From Mesorhizobium sp. (GTDB lineage Bacteria; Pseudomonadota; Alphaproteobacteria; Rhizobiales; Rhizobiaceae), in the NCBI RefSeq assembly GCF_023954305.1, contig NZ_JAMLIG010000001.1, positions 744,001 through 808,000 on the forward strand: a DNA stretch of 64,000 bases. Reading direction: 5' to 3'. The position numbers were made by a program, and so were the translations under genes. The notes below the pieces were generated by a model that saw only the letters and a program-made list of their open reading frames with translations, had not been told where the DNA came from and made no database searches. Within the stretch, counting starts at the first letter, position 1. Each line of letters opens with the position of its first letter. Below are positions 19,675 to 28,198 of this stretch, piece after piece.

Positions 19675-20993
19675 TACAGCCAGCGCAGCATGAACAGCGA
19701 GATCGTCGGAAAGATCAGCAGGATCGTCGTGCGCAACAGGTCGCTGACGACGAAGGGCGTCACGCCGCGATAGGTGGCGATGATCGGCGTGTCCCTGGCC
19801 ATCGAGTTGATGACGAACAGGTTCATGCCGACCGGCGGCGTGATCAGCCCGACTTCGACGACGATCAGCACCAGGATGCCGAACCAGATGGCGAACTCTT
19901 CGGGCCCAAGCCCGTAGTCGAGCGCGCTGACGATCGGGAAGAAGATCGGGATCGTCAGGAGGATCATCGACAGCGAGTCCATGACGCAGCCGAGCAGGAG
20001 ATAGAGGATGAGGATCGCGACCATCACCGTCCACGGGTTGAAGCCCTGGCCGGAAATGTAGGCGGCGGCAATCTGCGGCAGCTGTGTCAGTGCTAGGAAA
20101 CCATTGTACATCGCGGCGCCGAAGACGATGAAAAAGATCATCGCCGTGGCGCTGGCGGTGAGCAGGATCGATTGAACCAATGTCGCCCGCGTCAGGCCGC
20201 CATTGATCCAGGCGATCAGACCGGTGCCGGCCGCGCCGATCGCAGCGCCCTCGGTCGGCGTAAACCAGCCGAAATAGATGCCGCCGACGACGGCGAAGAA
20301 CACCAGCAGAACCGGCCAGACGTCGACCAGCGCGCGGAAACGCTCGCCGTAGGGCATGCGCGGCGACTGGCCCGCGGTCTCGGGATAAAGCCGAACGTAG
20401 ATCGAAATCGCGATCATGTAGCCGATCGCCGCCAGGATGCCCGGGACGAATGCCGCAAGGAACAGCTTGGCGATGTTCTGCTCGGCGAGGATCGCATAGA
20501 TCACCAGTACGATCGAAGGCGGAATCAGGATGCCGAGCGTGCCGCCGGCGGCGAGCGTTCCGGTCGCCAGCCCGCCCGAATAGCCGTAGCGCTTCAATTC
20601 CGGCAGGGCGACCTGGGCCATGGTCGCGGCGGTTGCCAGCGACGAGCCGCAGATCGCGCCGAATCCGGCGCAGGCGCCGATGGCCGCCATGGCGACGCCG
20701 CCGCGGCGGTGGCCGAGCCATGCGTTCGCCGCCTTGAACAGCGATTGCGACATGCCGCCGAGACCGGCGAATTGCCCCATCAGCAGGAACAGCGGAATGA
20801 TCGAGAGCGAATGGCTGGCGAAGGTCGAATAGGTCTCGGACTTCAGCTTCGCCAGGATCGGGATCGTGCTGCCCGACAAGAGCCAGGATCCGCCGAGACC
20901 GCAGATCAGCATGGCCAAGCCGATCGGCATGCGCAGGAAGATCATGGCGAGAAGGACGGGAAACGACCAGAGGCCGATCTCGAGCGCGCTCAA
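19671..20993 (-). CDS. TRAP transporter large permease (DctM-type)
   Basis: A 440-residue, roughly 12-segment membrane protein of the DctM family, the ion-coupled translocation subunit of tripartite ATP-independent transporters. Recognisable segments are 'FLRMPIGLAMLICG', 'GSSLATAATMAQVALPEL', 'AAGGTLGILIPPSI' and 'VGLITPPVGMNLFVI'. The likely start is TTG at 20993, overlapping the DctQ stop by four bases. No solute-binding protein gene (dctP) lies beside it, so the substrate is unknown. Confidence 0.92.
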   Translation of the reverse strand: MSALEIGLWSFPVLLAMIFLRMPIGLAMLICGLGGSWLLSGSTIPILAKLKSETYSTFASHSLSIIPLFLLMGQFAGLGGMSQSLFKAANAWLGHRRGGVAMAAIGACAGFGAICGSSLATAATMAQVALPELKRYGYSGGLATGTLAAGGTLGILIPPSIVLVIYAILAEQNIAKLFLAAFVPGILAAIGYMIAISIYVRLYPETAGQSPRMPYGERFRALVDVWPVLLVFFAVVGGIYFGWFTPTEGAAIGAAGTGLIAWINGGLTRATLVQSILLTASATAMIFFIVFGAAMYNGFLALTQLPQIAAAYISGQGFNPWTVMVAILILYLLLGCVMDSLSMILLTIPIFFPIVSALDYGLGPEEFAIWFGILVLIVVEVGLITPPVGMNLFVINSMARDTPIIATYRGVTPFVVSDLLRTTILLIFPTISLFMLRWLY

Positions 20994-21520
20994 TGGATGG
21001 CTCCTGTCGACTGACCAAGCAGCGAGCGGCCCTGGGCCACTTCCATGATTCGCACGACGATCATGTAGACCGCAACGATGACGCCGACGATCGTCGCCAC
21101 GGCGCAGAGCGCCATGCCCCACCAGATCGGGAACTGCAGGATGAATGTGGTCTCGCCGTAGTCGCGTTTCTCCAGCATCCCGACCCACAGGCGCCAAGCG
21201 ATGAGGATAGTGATCAGGCTGAGCACGATCTCCCACATGAGGTCGAGCACCCGGTTGGCGCCGGGCGATAGGAAATTGGTGAACAGGTCGACGCTGGCGT
21301 GGCCGCGGTTGAGCTGACACCACGGCAGGAAGGCGAAGACAGCAAAGCCGGTGCCGGCTTCGACGAGCTCGAAGTCGCCCGGGACCGGTCCCAGCCCCGC
21401 CCAGGTGAAAGCCCGGCCGACGATGCTGAGCGTGGTCATCACCGTGATGGCGACGAGCACGATACCGCCGGCGATGGCCAGCCATTTGGCGAGCGCCGAT
21501 ACGATGGAAGAAAGGTTCAC
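20990..21520 (-). CDS. TRAP transporter small permease (DctQ-type)
   Basis: A 176-residue protein with four membrane segments, including 'FAVFAFLPWCQLNRGHASVDLF', the characteristic region of DctQ small subunits. It is translationally coupled to the large permease. The GTG start at 21520 is chosen because GGGAGG precedes it by a few bases; the frame is open to an earlier ATG at 21586, whose extra 22 residues are not family-like. Confidence 0.85.
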   Translation of the reverse strand: MNLSSIVSALAKWLAIAGGIVLVAITVMTTLSIVGRAFTWAGLGPVPGDFELVEAGTGFAVFAFLPWCQLNRGHASVDLFTNFLSPGANRVLDLMWEIVLSLITILIAWRLWVGMLEKRDYGETTFILQFPIWWGMALCAVATIVGVIVAVYMIVVRIMEVAQGRSLLGQSTGAIH

Positions 21521-21640
21521 GTCGCCTCCCGTACGTTCCCTTCGATATTCAGGCGCGACGCTATTCTCCCCTGTTGCCCAAGGCAACCGCCGTCTGCCGA
21601 ATTGCTATGTATCATAACAATTCTGAACCGGGACGTAAAG

Positions 21641-21943
21641 CTAGATATCCGCGGCACGCAGAACCAGCAGGAAGAAGACGAAGCCGGCCCCGACGACCAG
21701 CAGGCGCTGGATCAGACGCCAGCGCATGCGCTGGGTTTCCTCGTCCTTGGCCACGCCGACATTGAACGCCACCGGAAAGACGTTGGCGAAACCGGGCAGA
21801 CCGTGTTTCAGCAACGGCCGCCCGGACCGCGCCTCGATGGCGTAGGTGAGCCGCGTCACCGATATCCACATCGCAATCATCGCCACCGCCCAGAGGCCGC
21901 AGAAGGCGAAGAAAAAAGTCGGGTTCTGGAGTAGTTCCTTCAT
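21641..21943 (-). CDS. Small two-segment membrane protein, unknown function
   Basis: A 100-residue protein with hydrophobic segments at about residues 8-28 and 78-96, separated by a hydrophilic part containing 'GRPLLKHGLPGFANVFPVAFNVGV'. I do not recognise a family. It starts 7 bases after the FAH-family gene stops and so is likely co-transcribed with the FAH/MBL pair. It lies 120 bases upstream of the TRAP permease genes, which could put it in the same unit. Confidence 0.65.
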   Translation of the reverse strand: MKELLQNPTFFFAFCGLWAVAMIAMWISVTRLTYAIEARSGRPLLKHGLPGFANVFPVAFNVGVAKDEETQRMRWRLIQRLLVVGAGFVFFLLVLRAADI

Positions 21944-21950
21944 AGCGAAC

Positions 21951-22967
21951 TCATGTCGACCCCGGCGCCTCGACCGTCTGCTCGATCGCGCCGAAGATCG
22001 AATGGCCCCTGGCGTCCTTCATCTCGATCCGCACCGTATCTCCTGCCTTCATGAACGGCGTCTTCGACCCGCCCGACAGGATCTTCTCGACAGTGCGTTG
22101 CTCGAGAATACAGGAATAGCCGACGCCGCCGTTCTCGACCGGCTTGCCCGGGCCGTCTTCGCCCTTGTTCGAGACGGTGCCGGAGCCGAAGATCGAGCCG
22201 GCGCAGATCGGTCTCGTCTTCGCCGCATGCGCGATGATCTCGCCGAAGTCGAACAGCATACCCACACCGGCATTGGCACGGCCGAACGGCCTGCCGTTCA
22301 GGTCGACCTTCAGCGGGAGGTGTACCTTGCCGCCGTCCCATGCCTCGCCCAGTTCGTCAGAAGTGACGGCGACGGGAGAGAAGGCGGAGGACGGTTTCGC
22401 CTGGTAGAAGCCGAAGCCCTTGGCCAGCTCGCCGGCGGCCATGCGCCGCAGCGACACGTCGTTGACGAGCATGACCAGCCGGATCGCCTCGCGCGCGGTC
22501 GCGGCATCGGCACCGATCGGGACATCGTCGACGATGACGGCGATCTCGCCCTCGAAATCCAGCCCCCAGGTCTCGTCGGCAAGCGGTATCGCTTCGCGCG
22601 GCGCCAGGAACGCGTCGGAGCCGCCCTGGTAGATCATCGGCTCGGCCTTCATGCTCTCTGGTACGTCCCGCCCGCGCGCCTTGTTGACCAGTTCGACGTG
22701 GTTGAGGAAGGACGAGGCATCGGCCCATTGATAGGCACGCGGCAGCGGCGAGAGCGCGTCGTGCTCGTGAAAACGTTCCGACGGAACCGCGCCATGCTCC
22801 AGCGATTCGGCAAGGGCAGCAAGATGAGGAGCAATGCGCCGCCAGTCGTCGAGCGCCGCCTGCAGGGTCGGGACCAGATAGGAGGCGTCGGTGCAGCGCG
22901 TCAGGTCGCGCGACACGACCACGAGCCGGCCGTCGCGGCGGCCGTTCCTCAACGAGGCAAGCTTCAT
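21951..22967 (-). CDS. Fumarylacetoacetate hydrolase (FAH) family protein
   Basis: A 338-residue FAH-fold protein. Metal-site and core signatures are visible: 'LDFEGEIAVIVDD', 'LVNDVSLR', 'GSGTVSNKGED' and 'AGDTVRIEMKD'. Members hydrolyse or decarboxylate beta-dicarbonyl acids in aromatic catabolism; the true fumarylacetoacetase or a paralogue cannot be distinguished from sequence alone. Its ATG overlaps the stop of the MBL gene by four bases (22964-22967), so both products probably act together. Confidence 0.85.
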   Translation of the reverse strand: MKLASLRNGRRDGRLVVVSRDLTRCTDASYLVPTLQAALDDWRRIAPHLAALAESLEHGAVPSERFHEHDALSPLPRAYQWADASSFLNHVELVNKARGRDVPESMKAEPMIYQGGSDAFLAPREAIPLADETWGLDFEGEIAVIVDDVPIGADAATAREAIRLVMLVNDVSLRRMAAGELAKGFGFYQAKPSSAFSPVAVTSDELGEAWDGGKVHLPLKVDLNGRPFGRANAGVGMLFDFGEIIAHAAKTRPICAGSIFGSGTVSNKGEDGPGKPVENGGVGYSCILEQRTVEKILSGGSKTPFMKAGDTVRIEMKDARGHSIFGAIEQTVEAPGST

Positions 22968-23860
22968 TCAATTCCTCCCGTGGCCGCTTCGTCGGATTCG
23001 GGCGCGGCCGTCCTGATTTCAACCAACAGCCCGTCGCGGGCGATTGTCAACGGTCCGTCCCAGGCGACGCGCGCCGCCGCCTCCCAATGCGCCTGTGTGA
23101 CAGCCGGATCGTCGGCAGGGATCAGGTGGTTGAGGACGAGCCGGCCGACGCCGGCATCGGCGGCGATCTGCCCGGCTTGCGCCGCGAAGCTGTGGCTGGC
23201 GAGCAGGTGCTCCCTGAGCCGCGCGCCGTTGCCGGTGCGGGCGACCAGGCGGTCGACGCCCTCGGCCAGCATCGCCTCGTGGACGAGCACGTCCGCGTCC
23301 TTCGCGAAGGCGGCGAGCGGCGGGAAAAAGGCCGTATCGGCGGAGAAGACCACGCTGCCCTCCGCGTGATCGAACCGCAGCGCGAAACAGTCGGTGACCG
23401 GCGGGTGGTCGACCCTGAGCGCCGATACCCTGAGCCCGTCCTCTTCGAAGACGGGACCGTCGGCGAACTCGTCGATACGCACCAGGTCGCGGATGTCGGG
23501 GCGACCTTCGTCGGCGATGCGGATCTCGATGTCGAACTCCATCGCCTGGGCGAAACGCGACCAGTAGTGCCCCGTGCCGGGGGGACCGAAGACGCGGACC
23601 TCATGGTCGAGGCCCGTCGTCCAGGCGGTGTGAAGGAGGCCGCCCAGTTCCAGGACATGGTCGGAATGCAGGTGGGTGACGAAGACGAGATCCAGCGTCT
23701 TGAGACCGACGCCCGCCTCGACCAGCCCGCGCGACACGCCGAGGCCGCAGTCGACCACGATCGTGCGGCCACCGATCTCGAGCAGGGTCGAGGTCGGCGA
23801 CGGTCCGCCGGGCCGGATCGCCGGGCCGCCTTTCGAGCCGAGGGTGACCAGACGGGCCAT
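22964..23860 (-). CDS. MBL-fold metal-dependent hydrolase
   Basis: A 298-residue metallo-beta-lactamase-fold hydrolase beginning MARLVTLGSKGGPA. The metal-binding motif is 'THLHSDH' (about residue 65 from this start). Other metal ligands are plausibly the Asp in 'FSADTAF', the His in 'DVLVHEAML' and the His in 'LNHLIP'. It resembles RNase Z-like/arylsulfatase-type small hydrolases. An in-frame ATG at 23893 would add 11 residues; neither start has a clear ribosome-binding site. It is translationally coupled to the FAH-family gene. Confidence 0.85.
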   Translation of the reverse strand: MARLVTLGSKGGPAIRPGGPSPTSTLLEIGGRTIVVDCGLGVSRGLVEAGVGLKTLDLVFVTHLHSDHVLELGGLLHTAWTTGLDHEVRVFGPPGTGHYWSRFAQAMEFDIEIRIADEGRPDIRDLVRIDEFADGPVFEEDGLRVSALRVDHPPVTDCFALRFDHAEGSVVFSADTAFFPPLAAFAKDADVLVHEAMLAEGVDRLVARTGNGARLREHLLASHSFAAQAGQIAADAGVGRLVLNHLIPADDPAVTQAHWEAAARVAWDGPLTIARDGLLVEIRTAAPESDEAATGGIE

Positions 23861-23933
23861 TGTTGCGGACGACCGTGGAGGAGGAGAATCCATTCGGCGA
23901 CCGTAGCCTCCCGGCGGATGCCCGTCGAGGTCG

Positions 23934-24491
23934 TCACAACGGACGGCTCAGATAGCGCGATCCGGCCAGGCCGAATCGCCAGGGCCTGTCGGCGGCTTTG
24001 GTGATGCCGATGCGGGGGCCGGTGGCGATGTCGGCCGTCGCGGGGGAAATTTCCAGATGGAAGGGCGGGTGCGACAGCGCCGCGCCGTCGAGCGAGATGT
24101 CCACTGCGAGCGCCTGCGCCAGCCTGCCCGGTCCCGAGCACAGCGCGCGCGGATTGTCAGTTCCGCGCCGCGCGGCCATCGTCTCGAGGCCCGCCAGCGG
24201 TTCCAGGGCGCGGATCAGCACTGCGCTGCCGGGAAGGCAGACGAAGTTCAGGCACCAGTGGATGCCGTAGGAGCGGTAGACATAGGCGTGCGCCGCCGGC
24301 CCGAACATCGCCGCGTTGCGCGCCGTCGGGCCGCGGAAGCTGTGGGAGGCGGGATCGTCCGCCGCATAGGCCTCGGTCTCGACGACCCTGCCGCCGATCC
24401 CCTCGACGAGGACCGTGGTGCCGATGAGGTCGCGTGCGACCTCGAGCGGCGAGCGGGCGAAGAATCGGGACAGATCGGGAGGTATCGTCAT
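23934..24491 (-). CDS. DNA-3-methyladenine glycosylase (AAG/MPG type)
   Basis: A 185-residue base-excision-repair glycosylase of the human AAG/MPG fold. The catalytic glutamate is in 'RVVETEAY', followed by 'DPASHSFRGPTARNAAMFG', the base-flipping/intercalating tyrosine region 'AYVYRSYGIHWCLN', and 'VLIRALEP'. It removes alkylated purines such as 3-methyladenine and hypoxanthine. It stands upstream of the MBL gene with a gap of 40-70 bases; a shared transcript is possible but there is no functional link. Confidence 0.93.
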   Translation of the reverse strand: MTIPPDLSRFFARSPLEVARDLIGTTVLVEGIGGRVVETEAYAADDPASHSFRGPTARNAAMFGPAAHAYVYRSYGIHWCLNFVCLPGSAVLIRALEPLAGLETMAARRGTDNPRALCSGPGRLAQALAVDISLDGAALSHPPFHLEISPATADIATGPRIGITKAADRPWRFGLAGSRYLSRPL

Positions 24492-24558
24492 GGCCTTCGT
24501 ACGAGGGAACCAAAGACCCGTTCAGCCGGTTCGTCATGAAAATCAAGGAGTGAATTCG

Positions 24559-24783
24559 ATGGCGCGGCCAAACGACAGTCGACCCGAAGCGGAGATGGAA
24601 GACGATCTGCCTCTCGCGGAGCTTCCGGAGGACTTTTTCGAAGACGAGCCCGACGGCGCCCTTCCGGAGGAGGACGACGACAATCCGTACCAGGAGAGCG
24701 ACGACGCGCTCCCCGACGACCTCGAAGAGGCCGTGCTGCGCAAGGACCCATCCAAGGAAGGCAGCCGATTCGGCGAAATCTAG
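24559..24783 (+). CDS. Very acidic small protein, unknown function
   Basis: A 74-residue protein in which 28 residues are Asp or Glu, with few positive charges until the last 15 residues. It is predicted to be soluble and disordered, and no domain is recognised. It is supported as a real gene by an AAGGAG ribosome-binding site at 24545-24550, eight bases before the ATG. It ends in a four-base overlap with the convergent HPP gene. The reading frame is open further upstream but without a good start. Confidence 0.65.
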   Translation: MARPNDSRPEAEMEDDLPLAELPEDFFEDEPDGALPEEDDDNPYQESDDALPDDLEEAVLRKDPSKEGSRFGEI

Positions 24784-25331
24784 CCTTCGACGCGCAGCGG
24801 ATACTGACGCCTTGGCGGAATCCGGTGGACGATCAGCGCCAGCGCCACCAGGATCGAGCAGCCGACGAAGACGACGGCGAAGAGCTTGACGCCGTGCAGG
24901 CCCTGGCCGAAGGCGAGGATCGGCAGTGCGCCGGCGGGCGGATGGGTGACGCGGAACGACCGCATGAGGACGATGGCGATCCCGACCGAGACCGCGGCCG
25001 CGAGCCATGTGCCGGGCAGGAGGAAGAACACCGCCTCGCAGACGACCGCGCCGACCAGGAAGCCCATCATCACGTTGATCGGCTGCGCCATGGGGCTGGA
25101 CGGCTGGGCGAACAGGAGCACGGAGGTTGACCCGAGCGGCGCCAGCAGCAGCGGCTGCCCGCTGACATAGGCGAGATAGCCGACTGCGAGCATGCCGAGA
25201 ATTGCGGCGATCCCCGCCTTCAGGTTGGCGACGTCGTCGACCTCCCGCTCGTGGCGGGTCAGCAGGCGCTCTGCCAGCAGCCGGATCTGAAGGGCCAAGG
25301 GCCCGGAAGGGTGCAATCGCGCCTGCTTCAC
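24780..25331 (-). CDS. HPP-family integral membrane protein
   Basis: A 183-residue protein with four or five membrane segments and the family motif 'THPPAGALP'. Other typical segments are 'LLLAPLGSTSVLLFAQPSSPMAQP' in shorter pieces and 'GFLVGAVVC'. HPP proteins have been linked to nitrite transport in cyanobacteria and plants; the bacterial role is mostly unknown. Its ATG overlaps the tdh stop (25328-25331), which puts it at the end of the kbl-parDE-tdh series. Confidence 0.85.
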   Translation of the reverse strand: MKQARLHPSGPLALQIRLLAERLLTRHEREVDDVANLKAGIAAILGMLAVGYLAYVSGQPLLLAPLGSTSVLLFAQPSSPMAQPINVMMGFLVGAVVCEAVFFLLPGTWLAAAVSVGIAIVLMRSFRVTHPPAGALPILAFGQGLHGVKLFAVVFVGCSILVALALIVHRIPPRRQYPLRVEG

Positions 25332-26362
25332 CAGTCCATCACCACTTTGCCGGAATTGCCGCTCTTCATCGCCTGGAACCCGGCCTCGTAGTCATCGATG
25401 CCGATGCGGTGCGTGATCAGGCCCGTGACGTCAAGCGGGCCCTGCACCAGCGCGATCATTTTGTACCAGGTCTCGAACATCTCGCGCCCGTAGATGCCCT
25501 TGAGCGTCAGCATCTTGAAGATGACCTTGTTCCAGTCGATCTCGAAGCCGGTCGGCGCAATGCCGAGGATGGCGATCTTGCCGCCATTGTTCATCGTGTC
25601 GATCATGTCGCGGAACGCGGGCGCGGCACCCGACATTTCGAGCCCGACATCGAAACCCTCGGTCATGCCGATACCGTCCATGACATCGCGCAGTTTCTGC
25701 TTCGAGGCGTCGACCACATGCTGTACGCCCACCTTTCGGGCGAGATCGAGCCTGTAGGGATTGATGTCGGTGATGACGACCTTGCGCGCGCCGACCGATT
25801 GAGCCACCAGCGCGCCCATGATGCCGATCGGCCCGGCGCCCGTCACCAGCACATCCTCGCCGACGAGGTCGAAGGACAGCGCGGTGTGGACGGCATTGCC
25901 GAGCGGATCGAAGATCGCCGCGACCTCGTCCGGGATGTCGTCGGGGATCGGCACGACATTGTGCTGCGGGATCGCAACATACTCGCCGAAGGAGCCCGGC
26001 CGGTTGACGCCGACACCCTTGGTGTTGCGGCACAGATGCCCCCTCCCAGCGCGGCAGTTGCGGCAATGGCCGCAGACGATGTGCCCCTCGCCCGATACCC
26101 GCTGGCCGAGCCTGTATTCGCTGACCGCGGCGCCGACATCGGCCACCGTGCCGACGAATTCGTGGCCCGTCACCATCGGCACCGGCACCGTCTTCTGCGC
26201 CCACTGGTCCCAGTTGTAGATGTGCACGTCGGTGCCGCAGATCGCCGATTTCCCAACCTTGATCAGCACGTCGTTCGGCCCGATCTCCGGGATCGGCACG
26301 CGCTCCATCCATATGCCGGGCTCGGCACGGGATTTAACCAGGGCGCGCATCATGTTGGACAT
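25328..26362 (-). CDS. tdh: L-threonine 3-dehydrogenase
   Basis: A 344-residue zinc-dependent medium-chain dehydrogenase that oxidises L-threonine to 2-amino-3-ketobutyrate, the substrate of Kbl. The catalytic zinc region 'AICGTDVHIYNWD' and 'GHEFVG' is present. Four cysteines of a structural zinc lobe lie in 'CGHCRNCRAGRGHLC', and the NAD site in 'VTGAGPIGIMGA'. Family length is normal. It belongs with kbl, but a toxin-antitoxin pair separates the two genes. Confidence 0.97.
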   Translation of the reverse strand: MSNMMRALVKSRAEPGIWMERVPIPEIGPNDVLIKVGKSAICGTDVHIYNWDQWAQKTVPVPMVTGHEFVGTVADVGAAVSEYRLGQRVSGEGHIVCGHCRNCRAGRGHLCRNTKGVGVNRPGSFGEYVAIPQHNVVPIPDDIPDEVAAIFDPLGNAVHTALSFDLVGEDVLVTGAGPIGIMGALVAQSVGARKVVITDINPYRLDLARKVGVQHVVDASKQKLRDVMDGIGMTEGFDVGLEMSGAAPAFRDMIDTMNNGGKIAILGIAPTGFEIDWNKVIFKMLTLKGIYGREMFETWYKMIALVQGPLDVTGLITHRIGIDDYEAGFQAMKSGNSGKVVMDW

Positions 26363-26383
26363 CTGTCAGCTGCGCCGAGCCTT

Positions 26384-26701
26384 TCATGGCTCGGACACAT
26401 CCTCTCGCAATCGTCGCGCCAGGTCCATGCGCTGGTGAAGAATTGCAGCGATTGCGATCTGACCGTCGGAACGCAATTTCCAGAAAACGAAATGGCTCTT
26501 GTACCGCGCAAAGTAGCCGTCAACTCCAAACTCACCGGGAATGCGCCGCCAGGTGATCCGCTTCGCGGCGATATCCTCGAATAGTTCAAACACGCCATCG
26601 AGGTATCTGTCAGCCTGGGCAACTCCGAACTGCTCGATCGAATAGCGGTAGATATCCTCCAGCCGAGCCGCGGCGGCCGATTGGAGAAGGTATTCCCTCA
26701 C
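26384..26701 (-). CDS. parE: ParE/RelE-superfamily toxin
   Basis: A 105-residue protein with the ParE layout: 'LLQSAAAARLEDIYRYSIEQFG', a conserved 'GVAQADRYLDGVFELFEDIA' helix, and the C-terminal core '.FGVDGYFARYKSHFVFWKL' and 'AILHQRMDLARRL'. ParE toxins inhibit gyrase; RelE toxins cut mRNA, and the family assignment here (ParE) is by overall resemblance. It overlaps the antitoxin stop by four bases, typical of parDE operons. Confidence 0.85.
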   Translation of the reverse strand: MREYLLQSAAAARLEDIYRYSIEQFGVAQADRYLDGVFELFEDIAAKRITWRRIPGEFGVDGYFARYKSHFVFWKLRSDGQIAIAAILHQRMDLARRLREDVSEP

Positions 26702-26949
26702 CGCCCGGCACCGGCGAGGGCACGCTGGCGGATATTGTCGGCCGAAAGGTATTCATACTCGCGGTCGGGTGTATTGAACGCATCCTGAAGGCGCAGCTTC
26801 ATCGCTTCGAAGGCCTCCCGTTCGGCGCGTTCCTTGTCGCGACGGATGAGATCGCGGACATACTCGCTGACATTCTCGTAGTCGCCGTCGGTGATTGCTT
26901 CGTTCACGAAGTCGCTAAGCGAGCCGCTGATGCGCACGTTGAGGTTCAT
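26698..26949 (-). CDS. parD: ParD-like antitoxin
   Basis: An 83-residue ribbon-helix-helix-type antitoxin: 'LNVRISGSLSDFVNEAI' followed by 'YENVSEYVRDLIRRDKERAERE', the ParD/CC2985-type DNA-binding core. The C-terminal half would wrap the toxin. The ATG is at 26949, 52 bases past the kbl stop, with the toxin coupled downstream. It lies between two genes of one metabolic operon. Confidence 0.85.
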   Translation of the reverse strand: MNLNVRISGSLSDFVNEAITDGDYENVSEYVRDLIRRDKERAEREAFEAMKLRLQDAFNTPDREYEYLSADNIRQRALAGAGR

Positions 26950-26973
26950 TTTTTGGCATCCATGTTTTCGCGA

Positions 26974-26998
26974 GCGACAATATCTTCAATAAAGTCGC
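26974..26998. promoter_or_regulatory. Inverted repeat upstream of parD, candidate autoregulatory operator
   Basis: GCGAC (26974-26978) and GTCGC (26994-26998) flank a 15-base AT-rich centre in the 52 bases between kbl and parD. ParD antitoxins normally repress their own promoter at such sites; whether a promoter exists here, inside the kbl-tdh transcript, is an inference. Confidence 0.4.
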
Positions 26999-27001
26999 CA
27001 C

Positions 27002-28192
27002 TCAAGCAATTACCCCCAACTCCCTGCCCACCTCGCTGAACGCCTCGACGCACCTGTCGATGTCCTGGTGCGAATGCGCGGCCGACATCTGCGTCCTGAT
27101 CCGCGCCTGGCCCTTCGGCACCACGGGGAACGAGAATCCGATCACATATATCCCCCGCTCCAGCATCCGCGCCGCCATCTCCTGTGCAAGTGCGGCGTCG
27201 CCCAGCATCACCGGAATGATCGGATGGTCGGCGCCGGCGAGCGTGAAGCCGGCCTTGCCCATCTTGTCGCGGAACCGCGCGGCATTGCCAGCGAGCTTGG
27301 CGCGTAGCGCGTCACCATGCTCGACGATGTCGAAGACCTTCAGGGAGGCGGCGGCGATCGCCGGCATCAGTGTGTTGGAGAAGAGGTACGGCCGCGAGCG
27401 CTGGCGCAGCCAGTCGACCACCTCGCGCTTTCCCGAGGTGTAGCCGCCCGAGGCGCCGCCAAGCGCCTTGCCCAATGTGCCGGTGACGATGTCCACCCTG
27501 CCCTCGACGCCGCAATGCTCGGCCGAGCCGCGGCCGTGCCGGCCGACGAAGCCGACGGCATGGCTGTCGTCGACCATGACCATGGCGCCGTATTTCTCGG
27601 CGAGGTCGCAGACGCCGGCGAGGTTGGCGATGATGCCGTCCATAGAGAAGACGCCATCGGTTGCGACCAGCTTGAAGCGGCAGGCTTCCGCCTTCTTCAG
27701 CTCCTCCTCCAGCGCCGTCATGTCGTTGTTGGCGTAGCGGAAGCGCTGGGCCTTGGAGAGGCGCACGCCGTCGATGATCGAGGCATGGTTCAGCGCGTCG
27801 GAAATGACCGCGTCCTCTTCGCCCAGCAGCGTTTCGAACAGGCCGCCATTGGCGTCGAAGCAGGAGCCGTAGAGGATCGTGTCCTCGAAGCCGAGAAAGG
27901 ACGATATGCGCGCCTCGAGCTGTTTGTGCTCCTCCTGGGTGCCGCAGATGAAGCGCACCGAGGCCATGCCGTAGCCATAGCGGTCGAGCGCGGCTTTCGC
28001 CGCCTCGCGCAGGTCTTCGCTGTCGGCGAGACCAAGATAGTTGTTGGCGCAGAAATTCAGCACATGCGCGCCGCCGGCCACCTCTATCTCGGCCGACTGC
28101 ATCGAGGTGATGACGCGCTCGGACTTGTAGAGGCCGGCGGATTTCAATCCGTTCAGCTCTCCGGCGAGGTGCGATAGAAAGGCGTCGCGCAT
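27002..28192 (-). CDS. kbl: 2-amino-3-ketobutyrate CoA ligase (glycine C-acetyltransferase)
   Basis: A 396-residue PLP-dependent alpha-oxoamine synthase. It converts 2-amino-3-ketobutyrate and CoA to glycine and acetyl-CoA. Visible features are 'NFCANNYLGLAD', 'HASIIDGVRLS', 'VDDSHAVGFVGRHGRG' and the PLP lysine in 'GTLGKALGGASGGY' (about residue 240). It would normally be followed directly by tdh, and here parDE intervenes. The ribosome-binding site (AAGGGGA) is part of a hairpin. Confidence 0.97.
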   Translation of the reverse strand: MRDAFLSHLAGELNGLKSAGLYKSERVITSMQSAEIEVAGGAHVLNFCANNYLGLADSEDLREAAKAALDRYGYGMASVRFICGTQEEHKQLEARISSFLGFEDTILYGSCFDANGGLFETLLGEEDAVISDALNHASIIDGVRLSKAQRFRYANNDMTALEEELKKAEACRFKLVATDGVFSMDGIIANLAGVCDLAEKYGAMVMVDDSHAVGFVGRHGRGSAEHCGVEGRVDIVTGTLGKALGGASGGYTSGKREVVDWLRQRSRPYLFSNTLMPAIAAASLKVFDIVEHGDALRAKLAGNAARFRDKMGKAGFTLAGADHPIIPVMLGDAALAQEMAARMLERGIYVIGFSFPVVPKGQARIRTQMSAAHSHQDIDRCVEAFSEVGRELGVIA

Positions 28193-28198
28193 CGAGAA

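Noticed and set aside
19210..21018. 602-codon minus-strand frame overlapping the TRAP permease
   Set aside because: Wrong frame; the DctM frame in the same region has canonical membrane motifs and length.
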